Translations under genes and position numbers: made by a program | From: Buttiauxella agrestis ATCC 33320 | Lineage (GTDB): Bacteria; Pseudomonadota; Gammaproteobacteria; Enterobacterales; Enterobacteriaceae | Direction of reading: 5' to 3' | DNA length: 62,544 nucleotides | Assembly (NCBI RefSeq): GCF_000735355.1 | Contig: NZ_JMPI01000047.1 | Coordinates: 1 to 62,544, forward strand | The notes under the pieces: generated by a model | Told to the model about the DNA's origin: nothing | The model's database searches: none | Seen by the model: the letters and a program-made list of their open reading frames with translations, nothing else | Shown here: one piece after another, positions 19,626-29,242 of the stretch | How positions within the stretch are numbered: the stretch's first letter is position 1 | Layout of the letters: each line of letters begins with the position of its first letter

Positions 19626-21097
19626 CAGTTCGCCCCCTTGTTACCCGCCAGTGCGATACCGAGAATATCGCGTAGTTGGTTACGCAGCTCGCCGATTTCC
19701 GCCTGCTGCGTCTGGTACTGCGCCAGCAATTCGTCCGGGTCGTGGCTGATGGTTTCGCCCTGGTACGGGTTTTTGATGTCGAGGTTAAAGTTCCGGGCGA
19801 TGATGTCGTCGATGCTGACTTTCCACGCCTGGTTGTTCTCTTCGCGGCTGGCAAAGCCGTCGGCTTCACTGCCCCACCAGTCGATCTCGGTCTGGAACTC
19901 TTCAAACTTCATCGGTTTGGTTTTGCTGTAGTTCTTTACGCCATCCGGGTACGGATGTTCATAGAACCAAATATCCTGAGTTGGCTGGCCTTTGGTAAAG
20001 AACAGAATATTGGTTTTGATGCCGGTGTACGGGTTAAATACACCATTCGGCAACCGCACGATGGTGTGCAGGTTGCACTCTTCGGTCAGCAGTTTTTTGA
20101 TTTTGGTTTTAACGCCTTCACCAAACAGCGTGCCGTCTGGCAATACCACTGCCGCACGGCCTTTATCGGCCAGCACTTCAATAATCAGTTGCAGGAACAG
20201 GTCGGCGGTTTCGCGGGTCTGCATTTCTGCCGGGAAGTTTTTCTCGATGCCGTCTTCTTCGGTGCCGCCAAACGGTGGGTTGGTAACAATCACATCAAGC
20301 TGCTCATCCCAGGAAGAAAGCGGTTTGTTGAGTGTGTTGTCGTGGCGGATTTGTACCGGTACTTCAATGCCGTGCAGCAACATGTTGGTGGTACACAGCA
20401 GGTGCGGAAGCTGTTTTTTCTCGACGCCGAAAATCTGTTTTTGCAGTATCTGGTGGTCAGCGGTGGTTTTAACGTAGTGCTCTTTTACATGGTCGAATGA
20501 ACACGCCAGGAAACCGCCGGTACCGCAGGCCGGATCCATAATCGACTCACCCAGTTTCGGGTCGATGCGGTTGACCATAAAGCGCGTCACCGCACGCGGG
20601 GTATAGAACTCGCCCGCATTGCCCGCGTTTTGCAGGTCCCGCAGGATTTGTTCGTAAATGTCACCAAACAGATGGCGTTCGGAACTGCTGCTAAAGTCGA
20701 TTTCATTGAGCTTGTTGATCACCTGGCGCAACAGTGTGCCGTTTTTCATGTAGTTATAGGCATCGCTAAAGGCTTGCTTCACCACAAAACCGCGCGGGTT
20801 TTTATCGATGGGCGCAATCATGCTTTTCAGGGTCGGGAACAGGTCGTCATTCACAAACTCCAGCAGCTCGTCACCGGTAATTCCTTCGCTGTTCGCTGCC
20901 CAGGTGCGCCACAGATAACGTTTAGGGACTGGCAACTGGTAATCATCCTGCTCCAGTTCCAGCTCTTCTTCCTGAGTGTCAAAAATTTTCAGGAACAGCA
21001 GCCATGAAAGCTGGCCTAAGCGTTGGGCATCGCCGTCAACGCCTGCGTCTTTGCGCATGATGTCCTGAAGGGATTTTATGACTGAGCTAATTGACAT
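19625..21097 (-). CDS. hsdM: Type I DNA methyltransferase subunit HsdM
   Basis: The 490-residue N6-adenine methyltransferase has GEFYTPR at 162-168, the SAM-binding DPACGTGGF at 188-196 and the catalytic NPPF at 273-276. With HsdS it protects the host; with HsdR added it forms the nuclease. Length matches type IB HsdM (about 490). A GGAAAG ribosome site precedes the ATG; hsdR ends 72 bp upstream. Confidence 0.96.
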   Translation of the reverse strand: MSISSVIKSLQDIMRKDAGVDGDAQRLGQLSWLLFLKIFDTQEEELELEQDDYQLPVPKRYLWRTWAANSEGITGDELLEFVNDDLFPTLKSMIAPIDKNPRGFVVKQAFSDAYNYMKNGTLLRQVINKLNEIDFSSSSERHLFGDIYEQILRDLQNAGNAGEFYTPRAVTRFMVNRIDPKLGESIMDPACGTGGFLACSFDHVKEHYVKTTADHQILQKQIFGVEKKQLPHLLCTTNMLLHGIEVPVQIRHDNTLNKPLSSWDEQLDVIVTNPPFGGTEEDGIEKNFPAEMQTRETADLFLQLIIEVLADKGRAAVVLPDGTLFGEGVKTKIKKLLTEECNLHTIVRLPNGVFNPYTGIKTNILFFTKGQPTQDIWFYEHPYPDGVKNYSKTKPMKFEEFQTEIDWWGSEADGFASREENNQAWKVSIDDIIARNFNLDIKNPYQGETISHDPDELLAQYQTQQAEIGELRNQLRDILGIALAGNKGAN

Positions 21098-21169
21098 GTT
21101 TTCTTTCCGTTTTTAAAAATGATGCCACCGGGAGCCGTCAGCACCAGGTGGCAGAATAGTGGTTGGTTA

Positions 21170-23605
21170 TCAGGCGGAGCGTGACGGCAACTGGTAGATT
21201 TCGTTTTCCAGTTCGTTCACTGCCTCTTCGTAAGCCTGCTTGTTACCAAAGCTGCTTTTGATGATTTCCAGCGGGCGACCGAGCGAGTCAAACGGTTTCA
21301 GCTTCAATACCTGAATATCCTCGATTTCCTGCACGCCTTCGTCGGCGTATTTATCCAGAAGCGTGTTTAACACGTTCTGCGCAGGCTCGGAATATTTAGT
21401 GAAGTAGTTACGCTTGCGCACATTGTCGGCACGTTCCTGGCGCGTGAGCGGTGGCTGGCCGTATACCACGTGGCAAAGTAAATCGAACGGGTCGAGATCT
21501 TTGCCCACCTCTTCGGCTAACACATCCCAAAGCACCCCTAACTCTTGCAGTTCCTCAATGATAACCTGCTTGCGGGCGGCAGATTGCCATTTACGGGTGA
21601 AGTCATCAAGTGATGCGTAGTCTTTATCTTTTAGCAACGTTTTGCGGGTGTAATCCTGGAAGGATTCCGTGACCAGTTTGCCGTCGGCATCGTAATACTG
21701 AACGCGTTTCGCCAGCACTTTGACCGCAACGCCGTTAACGTGGAATTTGCGGATTTTGTTTTCGTCGTCTTCTTCGAAAGCGCCAGTTCCATCGCCTGAT
21801 GTCGGGTCATACGTTGCAGGTGTTTCTTCCATCCCAGTAAACACATCAGGCAATTCACTCTCTGGTGTGTCGTCCTCCAGTTGCTCGTCAAAATCAGAGT
21901 CCGGGTCGGTAATCTCTTCTGCCGTGGTACGAATCACTTTTTCCGGTACGCCATCAAAACGTTCATCGGCAAACAATTCGGTGGCTTTTTTGAAATCAAG
22001 AATGGTGAACCACAGCTTGCCGTGTTTTTCGTTGATACGCGTGCCACGCCCAATGATTTGCTTGAACTTGGTCATCGACTGAATGTTTTGATCCAGCACC
22101 ACCAGCTTGCAGGTTTGAGCATCCACGCCCGTGCTCATCAGTTCAGACGTGGTGGCAATGACCGGATAAGGCTTTTTAGGGTTGATGAAATTATCCAGTT
22201 GCCCTTTGCCAATTTCGTCATCGCCGGTGATTTTCATCACATACTTTTCATTCTTCTTCACTTGCTCCGGGTTCAGGTTAACCAGCGCCCGGCGCATTCT
22301 GTCGGCATGGTCGATGTCGTTACAAAAAACGATGGTTTTATCCATCGGGTTGGTGCGTTTCAAATAGTCGGTAATGGTTTGCGCCACCAGCATGGTGCGC
22401 TCATCAATCACCATGGTGCGGTCAAAATCTTTCTGGTTATAAATACGGTCTTCGATAAGCTCGCCGTGTTTATCGACCTGCCCTTTGGTCGGCCGCCAGC
22501 CTTGTAAATCGACGTCGATATCCACGCGCACCACTTTGTAAGGGGCGAGGAAGCCATCTTCGATGCCTTCTTTCAGGGAATAGGTATAAACCGGTTCACC
22601 AAAGTAGTCAGTGCTGGAGACTTCTTCGGTTTCTTTCGGCGTGGCGGTGAGGCCAATCTGGGTGGCACTGCTGAAGTATTCGAGGATTTCACGCCAGGCG
22701 CTGTCTTCCGACGCGCTGCCACGGTGGCATTCGTCGATAACAATCAGGTCAAAGAAATCGGGCGCGACTTGTTTAAAGGCTTTCTGATGTTCTTCCGGCC
22801 CGGTGATGGCCTGGTACAGCGCCAGCTGGATTTCATATGCCGGGTCGATGGTGCGCCCGGTGATTTTTGTCATCGCGCTGCCGAAAGGCTGGAAATCGTT
22901 AGTTTTAGTTTGATCAACCAGAATATTGCGGTCAGCGAGGAACAGAATCCGTTTCTTGTTTTTTGCTTTCCATAAACGCCAGATAATCTGGAAAGCGGTG
23001 TAGGTTTTCCCGGTTCCTGTCGCCATGACCAGTAATACACGTTTTTGCCCGGCAGATACGGCTTCTATCGTTTTATTGATTGCCTGTAACTGATAGTAAC
23101 GCGGGGATTTTCCTGAGTTGTCATCGTAGTAATCCTGGCTGATGACGGGCATTTGTTCGGTAGTAAAACCTTTCCAGGCGCAGTATTTATCCCAAAGCTT
23201 TTCAGGGCTTGGGAAATCTTCTAGCTTGATTTCAGATTCAAGCTGCACAGGGTTGGTTTTATCGTGAAAGATGAAGCCATCACCGTTGGAAGCAAAAACA
23301 AAAGGCACATCAAGCAAGCGCGCGTAATCAAGCCCTTGCTGCATCCCTTTGCCAATCTCATGCTTATTGGCTTTTGCTTCTATAACAGCAAGCGGTAACC
23401 CCGGTTTGTGGTAAAGCACAATATCGGCTGATTTCACTGTCAGGCGTGCCGCCAGTTTGCCGCGTACCACTACTTTGCCATCACGGAGTTTTACCTCCTG
23501 ACGGATCTGCGTCATCACGTTCCACCCCGCGTCTTTGATCGCAGGTAGGATGAACTTGGTGATGATATCCGTTTCAGTCAGATGCGTTTTGTTTACGCCA
23601 GCCAT
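21170..23605 (-). CDS. hsdR: Type I restriction endonuclease subunit HsdR
   Basis: The 811-residue motor-nuclease has an N-terminal PD-(D/E)XK domain (Asp61, Glu76-x-Lys78, then Gln90 and Tyr94), Walker A ATGTGKT at 195-201, DECH box at 291-294, and later helicase motifs including [12 protein letters not shown] and IGRGTR. It translocates and cuts unmodified DNA with HsdM and HsdS. The short length is that of the EcoAI/EcoEI (type IB) group, unlike the 1,000-plus residues of EcoKI or EcoR124I. It is the first gene of the leftward operon. Confidence 0.95.
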   Translation of the reverse strand: MAGVNKTHLTETDIITKFILPAIKDAGWNVMTQIRQEVKLRDGKVVVRGKLAARLTVKSADIVLYHKPGLPLAVIEAKANKHEIGKGMQQGLDYARLLDVPFVFASNGDGFIFHDKTNPVQLESEIKLEDFPSPEKLWDKYCAWKGFTTEQMPVISQDYYDDNSGKSPRYYQLQAINKTIEAVSAGQKRVLLVMATGTGKTYTAFQIIWRLWKAKNKKRILFLADRNILVDQTKTNDFQPFGSAMTKITGRTIDPAYEIQLALYQAITGPEEHQKAFKQVAPDFFDLIVIDECHRGSASEDSAWREILEYFSSATQIGLTATPKETEEVSSTDYFGEPVYTYSLKEGIEDGFLAPYKVVRVDIDVDLQGWRPTKGQVDKHGELIEDRIYNQKDFDRTMVIDERTMLVAQTITDYLKRTNPMDKTIVFCNDIDHADRMRRALVNLNPEQVKKNEKYVMKITGDDEIGKGQLDNFINPKKPYPVIATTSELMSTGVDAQTCKLVVLDQNIQSMTKFKQIIGRGTRINEKHGKLWFTILDFKKATELFADERFDGVPEKVIRTTAEEITDPDSDFDEQLEDDTPESELPDVFTGMEETPATYDPTSGDGTGAFEEDDENKIRKFHVNGVAVKVLAKRVQYYDADGKLVTESFQDYTRKTLLKDKDYASLDDFTRKWQSAARKQVIIEELQELGVLWDVLAEEVGKDLDPFDLLCHVVYGQPPLTRQERADNVRKRNYFTKYSEPAQNVLNTLLDKYADEGVQEIEDIQVLKLKPFDSLGRPLEIIKSSFGNKQAYEEAVNELENEIYQLPSRSA

Positions 23606-23947
23606 AGCAGAGCTCTCAACGATATTGGGTTAGGTCTGATTTTACACAGATTACTACGTCAGGTAATGACGTGAAACGAAGTTTTGAGGTATTGGCACCC
23701 GGCTTACGAAATCAAAGATCACATCAAAATTGCAGCGACCTTTTTTTGCAGCATGTTGTTGGCTTTGTTGTGCGCCAAAAGGACTTTTACACAGTGACTT
23801 GGTTCGTGTGACCAGGATCGTAATGATTCCCGTGTTCTATTCTCGTCAGACTTAAACTGGGGCTACTCATGAACGACTGATGGTATCTGTGATGGTACAC
23901 AGTGAGAGTGGACTCACTAAATAATTTATTATCAATGCGTTAAATAT
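23606..23947. other. hsdR upstream region, no gene seen
   Basis: This 342-bp stretch must contain the RM operon promoter. A segment at about 23718-23739 (GATCACATCAAAATTGCAGCGA) nearly repeats 15719-15740 upstream of the border gene, which may be another relic of duplication. Confidence 0.5.
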
Positions 23948-24120
23948 AGGTTCGATTCCTGTAGGGACACCATTTCTTAGTTACCCGACATTTCCCGCCG
24001 TAACCAAAACCCCATAAAAACTAGCAGCAAAGCCAATCCTTTATTACCTGACGTTACCTGTTGTGGATGGACTACAACCCATCAACCCCCACGCATCTTT
24101 CCAGTCAGCGATGCGTTTTA
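23948..24120. repeat. Island boundary repeat, copy B
   Basis: This is the second copy of 15131-15304: a degenerate argW 3' end (GGTTCGATTCCTGTAGGGACACCA), the same spacer and the same gene end. It marks the far side of the RM island, 8.8 kb from copy A. No full tRNA is present here because the 5' part is missing. Confidence 0.9.
24044..24120 (-). pseudogene. Truncated 3' end of a second border-gene copy
   Basis: Reading leftward, the segment encodes KRIADWKDAWGLMGCSPSTTGNVR and a stop, the C-terminus of the protein at 15228-15686 with two changes. The upstream part is gone and is replaced by transposase-like sequence. Confidence 0.8.
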
Positions 24121-24245
24121 TTCAATACGCGGATAAGCTAGAACGCTGGCGAATGGAATATAATCATGAAAGGACACATTCATCATTAAATAACATAATT
24201 CTGGCTGAATTTATCCGAAGCATCAGGAAAGGCGAACGTCTCTAG
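24121..24245 (+). pseudogene. C-terminal fragment of an IS3-family transposase
   Basis: The reading frame ERWRMEYNHERTHSSLNN...LAEFIRS matches the C-terminal end of IS3-family OrfB (IS407 group, W-x-x-x-YN-x-x-R-x-HSSL). The catalytic DDE core is absent. The frame continues artificially back into boundary repeat copy B, so an apparent 60-residue ORF from 24063 is a chimera. The next 120 bp, to the fimbrial gene stop, hold no gene. Confidence 0.75.
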
Positions 24246-24367
24246 TATAGAGACGAACTGATTTTGGGCCAGGATCAAAACATCAGCGCTAAAATCTGAT
24301 ATGGATTTCAGCATAGGTCTGAGATAACGGAAAACCGCTTCCAGGAAAGTGGCTTTATTCACATTGC

Positions 24368-25342
24368 TTACAGGTAATTAAAATGTAGCGTTGCAGCAAC
24401 ATTCACTTTCCCCGCTGAGGTGGTTGGGGCAATTTGAATATAATTGGCGTGTAATGGAATAAGCAACGTTCCAGTTTCCGCATTGTCCAACTCCCTGCCC
24501 ATAATCATAAAAGGAATATTAACGGGTATTATTCTCTTTTTGTACCAAAATTGAACACCGACCCCTCTGGCCGCATCATCAGACTTCTCAATATTTAAAA
24601 TCCCCGCTAATGAATTAAATGCATCACCGTTGAGGGTAAGTGATATTAAATGCGGCGTTGAATTGCATTCCAGAGATAATGGAATTAATGTCTGGTCATT
24701 TGGAAGTGATTTTTTAGCGCCAATGGAAGCCAGTTTTTTAGACGGAAGATGGACAATTAGCTGAGGCAGTTGAACATTACATACAGGAGCAGGGAGCGCT
24801 GTGGAGATATGCAGGTTAATGATATTATTCAGTTGTTTTGTGTGAAAACTTAAGAGTGCCTGTTGATGAAACTGCAATACCCCGTGTGCTTTGATTTCTC
24901 CCGCCGTTCTAACCAGCTCAATTTTCAATGTAATATCTTTCGTCTTAAGAGGCTGATTCTTGTAAACAGGCATTCCGTCATGAAATGGTAATTTTTTTAA
25001 CGAACGATAGCTGTCATGATAATTGACACCATAATAAATTCGAACCCCGACTCCATCGATTGCCGTAGGATAAACACCTCTTCCGCTTTCGCTACCCGTG
25101 AGCAACCCTGAGACCATCAATATGTCTGAGCTATCGGCACATGAAAGATCGCTATTATTATGTGTCAGTTCTGAAAGTTTTTTTGTTTCAGAATAAAGCA
25201 CTGAACCTGATTTTTGAGTGTTATTTAATCTCAGGGTGGCGTGTAACTGAACATCAAGGACATGGTTTTCATTATTACCCGCACAGGAAAACGCACGGGG
25301 GACGATAAAAAAACAAATCAGTAATGATAGAATTATTTTCAT
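24368..25342 (-). CDS. Fimbrial tip adhesin-like subunit
   Basis: The 324-residue secreted protein has a signal peptide ending near AFSC. The first half is an unassigned domain with two to three Cys; the second half (from about residue 185, PAPVCNVQL) resembles a pilin domain and ends with the alternating strand ATLHFNYL used for donor-strand exchange. Length and the place at the end of the operon suggest a two-domain adhesin. Its receptor is unknown. It starts 3 bp after the usher stop. Confidence 0.75.
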   Translation of the reverse strand: MKIILSLLICFFIVPRAFSCAGNNENHVLDVQLHATLRLNNTQKSGSVLYSETKKLSELTHNNSDLSCADSSDILMVSGLLTGSESGRGVYPTAIDGVGVRIYYGVNYHDSYRSLKKLPFHDGMPVYKNQPLKTKDITLKIELVRTAGEIKAHGVLQFHQQALLSFHTKQLNNIINLHISTALPAPVCNVQLPQLIVHLPSKKLASIGAKKSLPNDQTLIPLSLECNSTPHLISLTLNGDAFNSLAGILNIEKSDDAARGVGVQFWYKKRIIPVNIPFMIMGRELDNAETGTLLIPLHANYIQIAPTTSAGKVNVAATLHFNYL

Positions 25343-25345
25343 GAA

Positions 25346-27904
25346 TTAGTCGCAATTTAACGTAATAATATTAAAGTTACCTAAACGACTGGCATCAGCG
25401 ATATCATACTTTGCCAGGCAGGTTTTTCCATGGTCATAAGTAACAGACAACGTGCCTTTCTCTTTGACGCCGCTGATATAGACCTGACCTTTATCGCCAA
25501 CATAAAATACGCGCTGATTATCCTCAGCAGTACGGGCGACAGCCCCGAAGGGGATTTTCTCGCTGTGGTGAAGCAATGTCACCATCATATTTTCGCCAGG
25601 ATGTGTCTCAAAGGGTACTAATACGATAGCATCCCTTGTCGGAATGACGGATTTAGACATTGAACTGATATTATTAATTGCAGAACTTTGATTGGTATCG
25701 AAAGCCACATCATCTCTGCTGTAGACAGACATATCCGGTTTGATGGCATAGCCAAAATAATCGGTATGAAGTCCTGTTCCCCCTGCTATCTGCGCACCAC
25801 TCACTCCTGGCGTACTGATTAACGCCATCGCACCGGTAGAATACTGGCCCAAAGTGACTCCGCCGGAATGAACAATTAAGCCACCATTGACTGCCCAGGA
25901 TGCTTTATTCTGTGTTGTTTCGTGAGCATAACCTAAATCAGCTTCTCCCTGATTCCCTGTCCAGGCAACATTGACGCTACTCTGGCTATTTTCAGCCTGA
26001 CTATGATTAAAACTTTCCCCCGTCTGGAAAGAATAAGCTAACTGATCGTATTCAAGTGCTTCGCCCGACAACCCTGTCTGGAAAGAGGTATTTCCATGTA
26101 AATCGCTGGTTGCCATGTTGGTTATTGTCTGCGTGTGAGACGAAAATACCGATAAAGGTATTGATACCGAGAGAGCCACTTGTTTATCATTTTCAAAATC
26201 TGAGTCAGAGTCTTCATTTTTATTCGCGCTGAACGATAAAGAAACCTGAGCTTTGCTCACCGGGAAGTTTAAACCCGCCTGATAATTGTCTGACTCACTG
26301 CCATCGTAGTAAATATTTTTGTTAAGAGATAAATACAGACTCCACGAATCAATCAAAGCCTGATTCACAGAAAGGGTATATTCATATTTCTTCTGTTTAT
26401 TATTATTGTCAAGGGTCATCGCGTCTTCAAGCGTGGCATACTCTTTGGAAGCATACCTTGTACTGGTTTGGATATCTGTTTCAGTGGAGTCAATATGGCG
26501 GGAATAACTGATACGGATATTTTTTCCGGAATACGTACTATCATTATTTACTTTCTTCGCCCGGGATAAAGTGACATCTGTTGAAACAGCCCCCAGTATC
26601 CCGAGATCGGCGCCAATACCCATATTCTCAGCAAAAAAATGACTATCACTCATTTGCAGGCCATTCAGTAGAGTTAATCCCCAGGGTAAACCATATGAAA
26701 GGTTGTATTGTGCGATATTACTTTGCTGACTTTCGCTATGCCCCTCGAAGGGAGTGGAATTATCTGGATAGCGCCGTTCTGTATCTTCTTTCTCCGGCGT
26801 ACCGGTGGACTGTTTATCGTGATAGTGACCCACGGCAAATGCATATTTTAAAGCGCCTTCTCGTTGTAAATTCTGCATCGCGGAGTAGGTTTGCTGCAGG
26901 TGAGTCTCCTGACCGTTACTTTCTTTTATGGTGATATCCAGTTCCCCGCCGGAGGAGACGGGAGACAAATTATCAATAGTAAAGGGGCCGGGAGTGACAT
27001 TGATCTGTGTAAGCGTATTACCCTGTTCTTTCACTGTCACGGTGGCATTGCTTTTAGCAATGCCGTGGATAACGGGCGCGAAACCATTCTGACTTTCGGG
27101 GATCATGCCGGTATCCGTAACTAACTGAATCCCTTTTATTTTGATGCTGTCAAATGTATCCGCCGTTGTATAAGTATCCCCGGCGGAAAACTCACTTTTT
27201 AATGCCGGTACCGTTCGTTCAATATAGGTGCCAATATTGTCAAAATGTTGCTCATCGCCACTGCTTTTTTGCCAGGAAGATAAGCTTCGCAGCCTCCAGG
27301 CTCCCAGATTAATGCCTGAGACAAGGTTCAAATAGTTTTCCTGCGCGTCATTCCCGGATGACGATGCATCTGTTTTGGAACCAGAGTATTGATATTCAAC
27401 TAACAATGCCGGAATCCCTTCATCCCACTCTGAGGGCAATATGTCATCTTCATTTTTTCTTAACATAAAAGCCTGCGGGAATGTGATATCAAGAGCCATC
27501 TGATTCGGATTCAGACGTGATGTCGATTCCGGCGCAGCTTGTTGAATAAAGACACATTCATCAGCTTTACTCCCGGAGAACCTGTAACGCAATGCAGAAA
27601 TATCCACTCCCAAAGCAACATAGTCACTTTTAGTCAAGCAGGGCTGGAGTGCCGAGTTTTTATCTTTCTTTAATAATATCGGCATCAGTCTGTAGCTTTT
27701 ATCACCATTGATAAAAACATGTAAATGGCTGACGCCTTCTTTTAACATTGTGGACTGTATTTCTTCGGTGCTTGTTATATCAGGAGCGTCATCGAAAGAG
27801 TGTAATAACGCCGGGTCATAATAATTATTTGCGTACGCAAGTTGACAGCTTACTGACAGGATAAGGGGGACCGGAATACAACGCGTTAATCGTGCAAGTG
27901 ACAT
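25346..27904 (-). CDS. Fimbrial outer-membrane usher
   Basis: The 852-residue usher has a signal peptide ending at AYAN, an N-terminal chaperone-binding domain, a long beta-barrel with a plug segment (IERTVPALKSEFSAGDTYTTAD, split by the conserved SEFSAGD) and C-terminal domains ending in two cysteines. The N-terminus (YYDPALLHSF) departs from the common FN-x-x-FL start of FimD/PapC ushers, so this is not a close type 1 fimbria. It is 14 bp from the chaperone gene. Confidence 0.9.
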   Translation of the reverse strand: MSLARLTRCIPVPLILSVSCQLAYANNYYDPALLHSFDDAPDITSTEEIQSTMLKEGVSHLHVFINGDKSYRLMPILLKKDKNSALQPCLTKSDYVALGVDISALRYRFSGSKADECVFIQQAAPESTSRLNPNQMALDITFPQAFMLRKNEDDILPSEWDEGIPALLVEYQYSGSKTDASSSGNDAQENYLNLVSGINLGAWRLRSLSSWQKSSGDEQHFDNIGTYIERTVPALKSEFSAGDTYTTADTFDSIKIKGIQLVTDTGMIPESQNGFAPVIHGIAKSNATVTVKEQGNTLTQINVTPGPFTIDNLSPVSSGGELDITIKESNGQETHLQQTYSAMQNLQREGALKYAFAVGHYHDKQSTGTPEKEDTERRYPDNSTPFEGHSESQQSNIAQYNLSYGLPWGLTLLNGLQMSDSHFFAENMGIGADLGILGAVSTDVTLSRAKKVNNDSTYSGKNIRISYSRHIDSTETDIQTSTRYASKEYATLEDAMTLDNNNKQKKYEYTLSVNQALIDSWSLYLSLNKNIYYDGSESDNYQAGLNFPVSKAQVSLSFSANKNEDSDSDFENDKQVALSVSIPLSVFSSHTQTITNMATSDLHGNTSFQTGLSGEALEYDQLAYSFQTGESFNHSQAENSQSSVNVAWTGNQGEADLGYAHETTQNKASWAVNGGLIVHSGGVTLGQYSTGAMALISTPGVSGAQIAGGTGLHTDYFGYAIKPDMSVYSRDDVAFDTNQSSAINNISSMSKSVIPTRDAIVLVPFETHPGENMMVTLLHHSEKIPFGAVARTAEDNQRVFYVGDKGQVYISGVKEKGTLSVTYDHGKTCLAKYDIADASRLGNFNIITLNCD

Positions 27905-27918
27905 AAAAGTTAAGCCAC

Positions 27919-28635
27919 CTAGTGTATTACTGTTGAGTAAGACTGCGACGGAATACTGTAATCATTGATACCACTCCATGTTACTGCAATGGTATCCGTA
28001 TTTTGTGCAGCAAGGCTAAATACTTTTCGTCCAAAAGGGGGCACTACTGTGTTATTTGTTTCAATAGAGACCACTGTTTCTTTATTATTTAATATGAGCC
28101 TGTTCATAACTACATAAAACGGTGTGTTGTTAACTGCTGCCACTGATTGTTTACCATCTCTTTTCCATATCAGACTTTTAATTGCCGCGACAGAAGTTCC
28201 CTGCAACCCCGCAGGGCGGTAGAAGACTTTAATTCTGTTACTGACGGCTAACAGCATTTTGTTATTCAATTCCTTTTCATTTTCTGAAACGGCTGGCACG
28301 GTTTTGATGTTTAACCATAAAAGACTTTCTCTGTCTTTCGGCAGACCTGCACCAAAATAAACCAGCTGGATGAGGTTTTCGGAATTTGGCTCCATCTGGA
28401 ATAAAGCGGGTGCAATCATAAATGGAATTTTTATACCGCTAAGTAAGGGATTACCTTTAGTATCCAGCCACGTCTGAACTAAAAATGCCCGCGTATCATC
28501 ATTTTTCAAAGATAATGTGGTATCTGATTTATCACCTTCATAGACCAGACGATTAGAGCCGAGTTTTAAACTAGCGTTCACTGATAATGAACAGAGTGAA
28601 AAAAGAATTAATAGCGTAGTGATTATTTTATTCAT
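27919..28635 (-). CDS. Periplasmic fimbrial chaperone
   Basis: The 238-residue PapD-like chaperone has a signal peptide (to about SVNA), the first-domain strand TRAFLVQTW, the conserved IKVFYRPAGL at the domain junction and an N-terminal RLVYEGDKSD segment. It folds subunits by donor-strand complementation. I chose the ATG at 28635, which gives a clean signal peptide; a GTG 7 codons upstream is possible. No strong ribosome site is seen for either. Confidence 0.9.
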   Translation of the reverse strand: MNKIITTLLILFSLCSLSVNASLKLGSNRLVYEGDKSDTTLSLKNDDTRAFLVQTWLDTKGNPLLSGIKIPFMIAPALFQMEPNSENLIQLVYFGAGLPKDRESLLWLNIKTVPAVSENEKELNNKMLLAVSNRIKVFYRPAGLQGTSVAAIKSLIWKRDGKQSVAAVNNTPFYVVMNRLILNNKETVVSIETNNTVVPPFGRKVFSLAAQNTDTIAVTWSGINDYSIPSQSYSTVIH

Positions 28636-28689
28636 GAGGGGCTCAGCAAAAAACACAGCCCCGATCAGAACTGTGTTATTAATATTAAA

Positions 28690-29220
28690 TTAAAGGTAAT
28701 TAATGTGGATCTGTGCAGTCGCTTTGATTTTGCCTGGCTCGGCAGTACTGTTGGTTTCTTTAACAGGATTTATCTGGAATTCGAAGTTGTGTTGACTTTC
28801 TGTTCCACCTGTTTGCGTCGCTGTGCCGGTATTAGGCGCAACTATTGCGTTGTTTTGCGCGCTGATGAATGCAATGCCAACATGTTTTGCGTAGCCGTCA
28901 CCCTGGGTAATACCCAGCAGTTCGGGATCGTTGGCATCAGCCGTACCGATTATTGAAGCGCTAACTGTGCCTGGCGAACACTCGGTGGCATTGATTACCA
29001 ACAGTGTCGCATTCGAATCTGCACCTTTGCTTTTAACGTAAGCAGCGTCATGCATTTTATCGAATGAAACTGCATTGATAACAACTTCTTGAGACAGTGC
29101 CATCTGACAGGAGTTTTGCGTAATTTTACCAGTTGCTTCAAATGGAAGGTTACTCGGGTCTGCCGCGTGAGTAATTGGTGATAATAATACCAGCAGAGTT
29201 AACAGTGATATTTTTTTCAT
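28690..29220 (-). CDS. Fimbrial subunit, second pilin
   Basis: The 176-residue pilin has a signal peptide (MKKISLLTLLVLLSPITHA), a Cys pair near residues 38 and 81, and the C-terminal beta-zipper AQIHINYL. The start was set at the ATG at 29220, since the upstream in-frame codons would spoil the signal peptide. It stands 22 bp after the first pilin and 54 bp before the chaperone. Confidence 0.87.
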   Translation of the reverse strand: MKKISLLTLLVLLSPITHAADPSNLPFEATGKITQNSCQMALSQEVVINAVSFDKMHDAAYVKSKGADSNATLLVINATECSPGTVSASIIGTADANDPELLGITQGDGYAKHVGIAFISAQNNAIVAPNTGTATQTGGTESQHNFEFQINPVKETNSTAEPGKIKATAQIHINYL

Positions 29221-29242
29221 TTTATAATTATCCTTAATTAAT

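Noticed and set aside
19676-20500. Long rightward open frame opposite hsdM (274 codons)
   Set aside because: It lies wholly within the well-supported hsdM coding region, has no ribosome site and a composition expected of a complementary frame.
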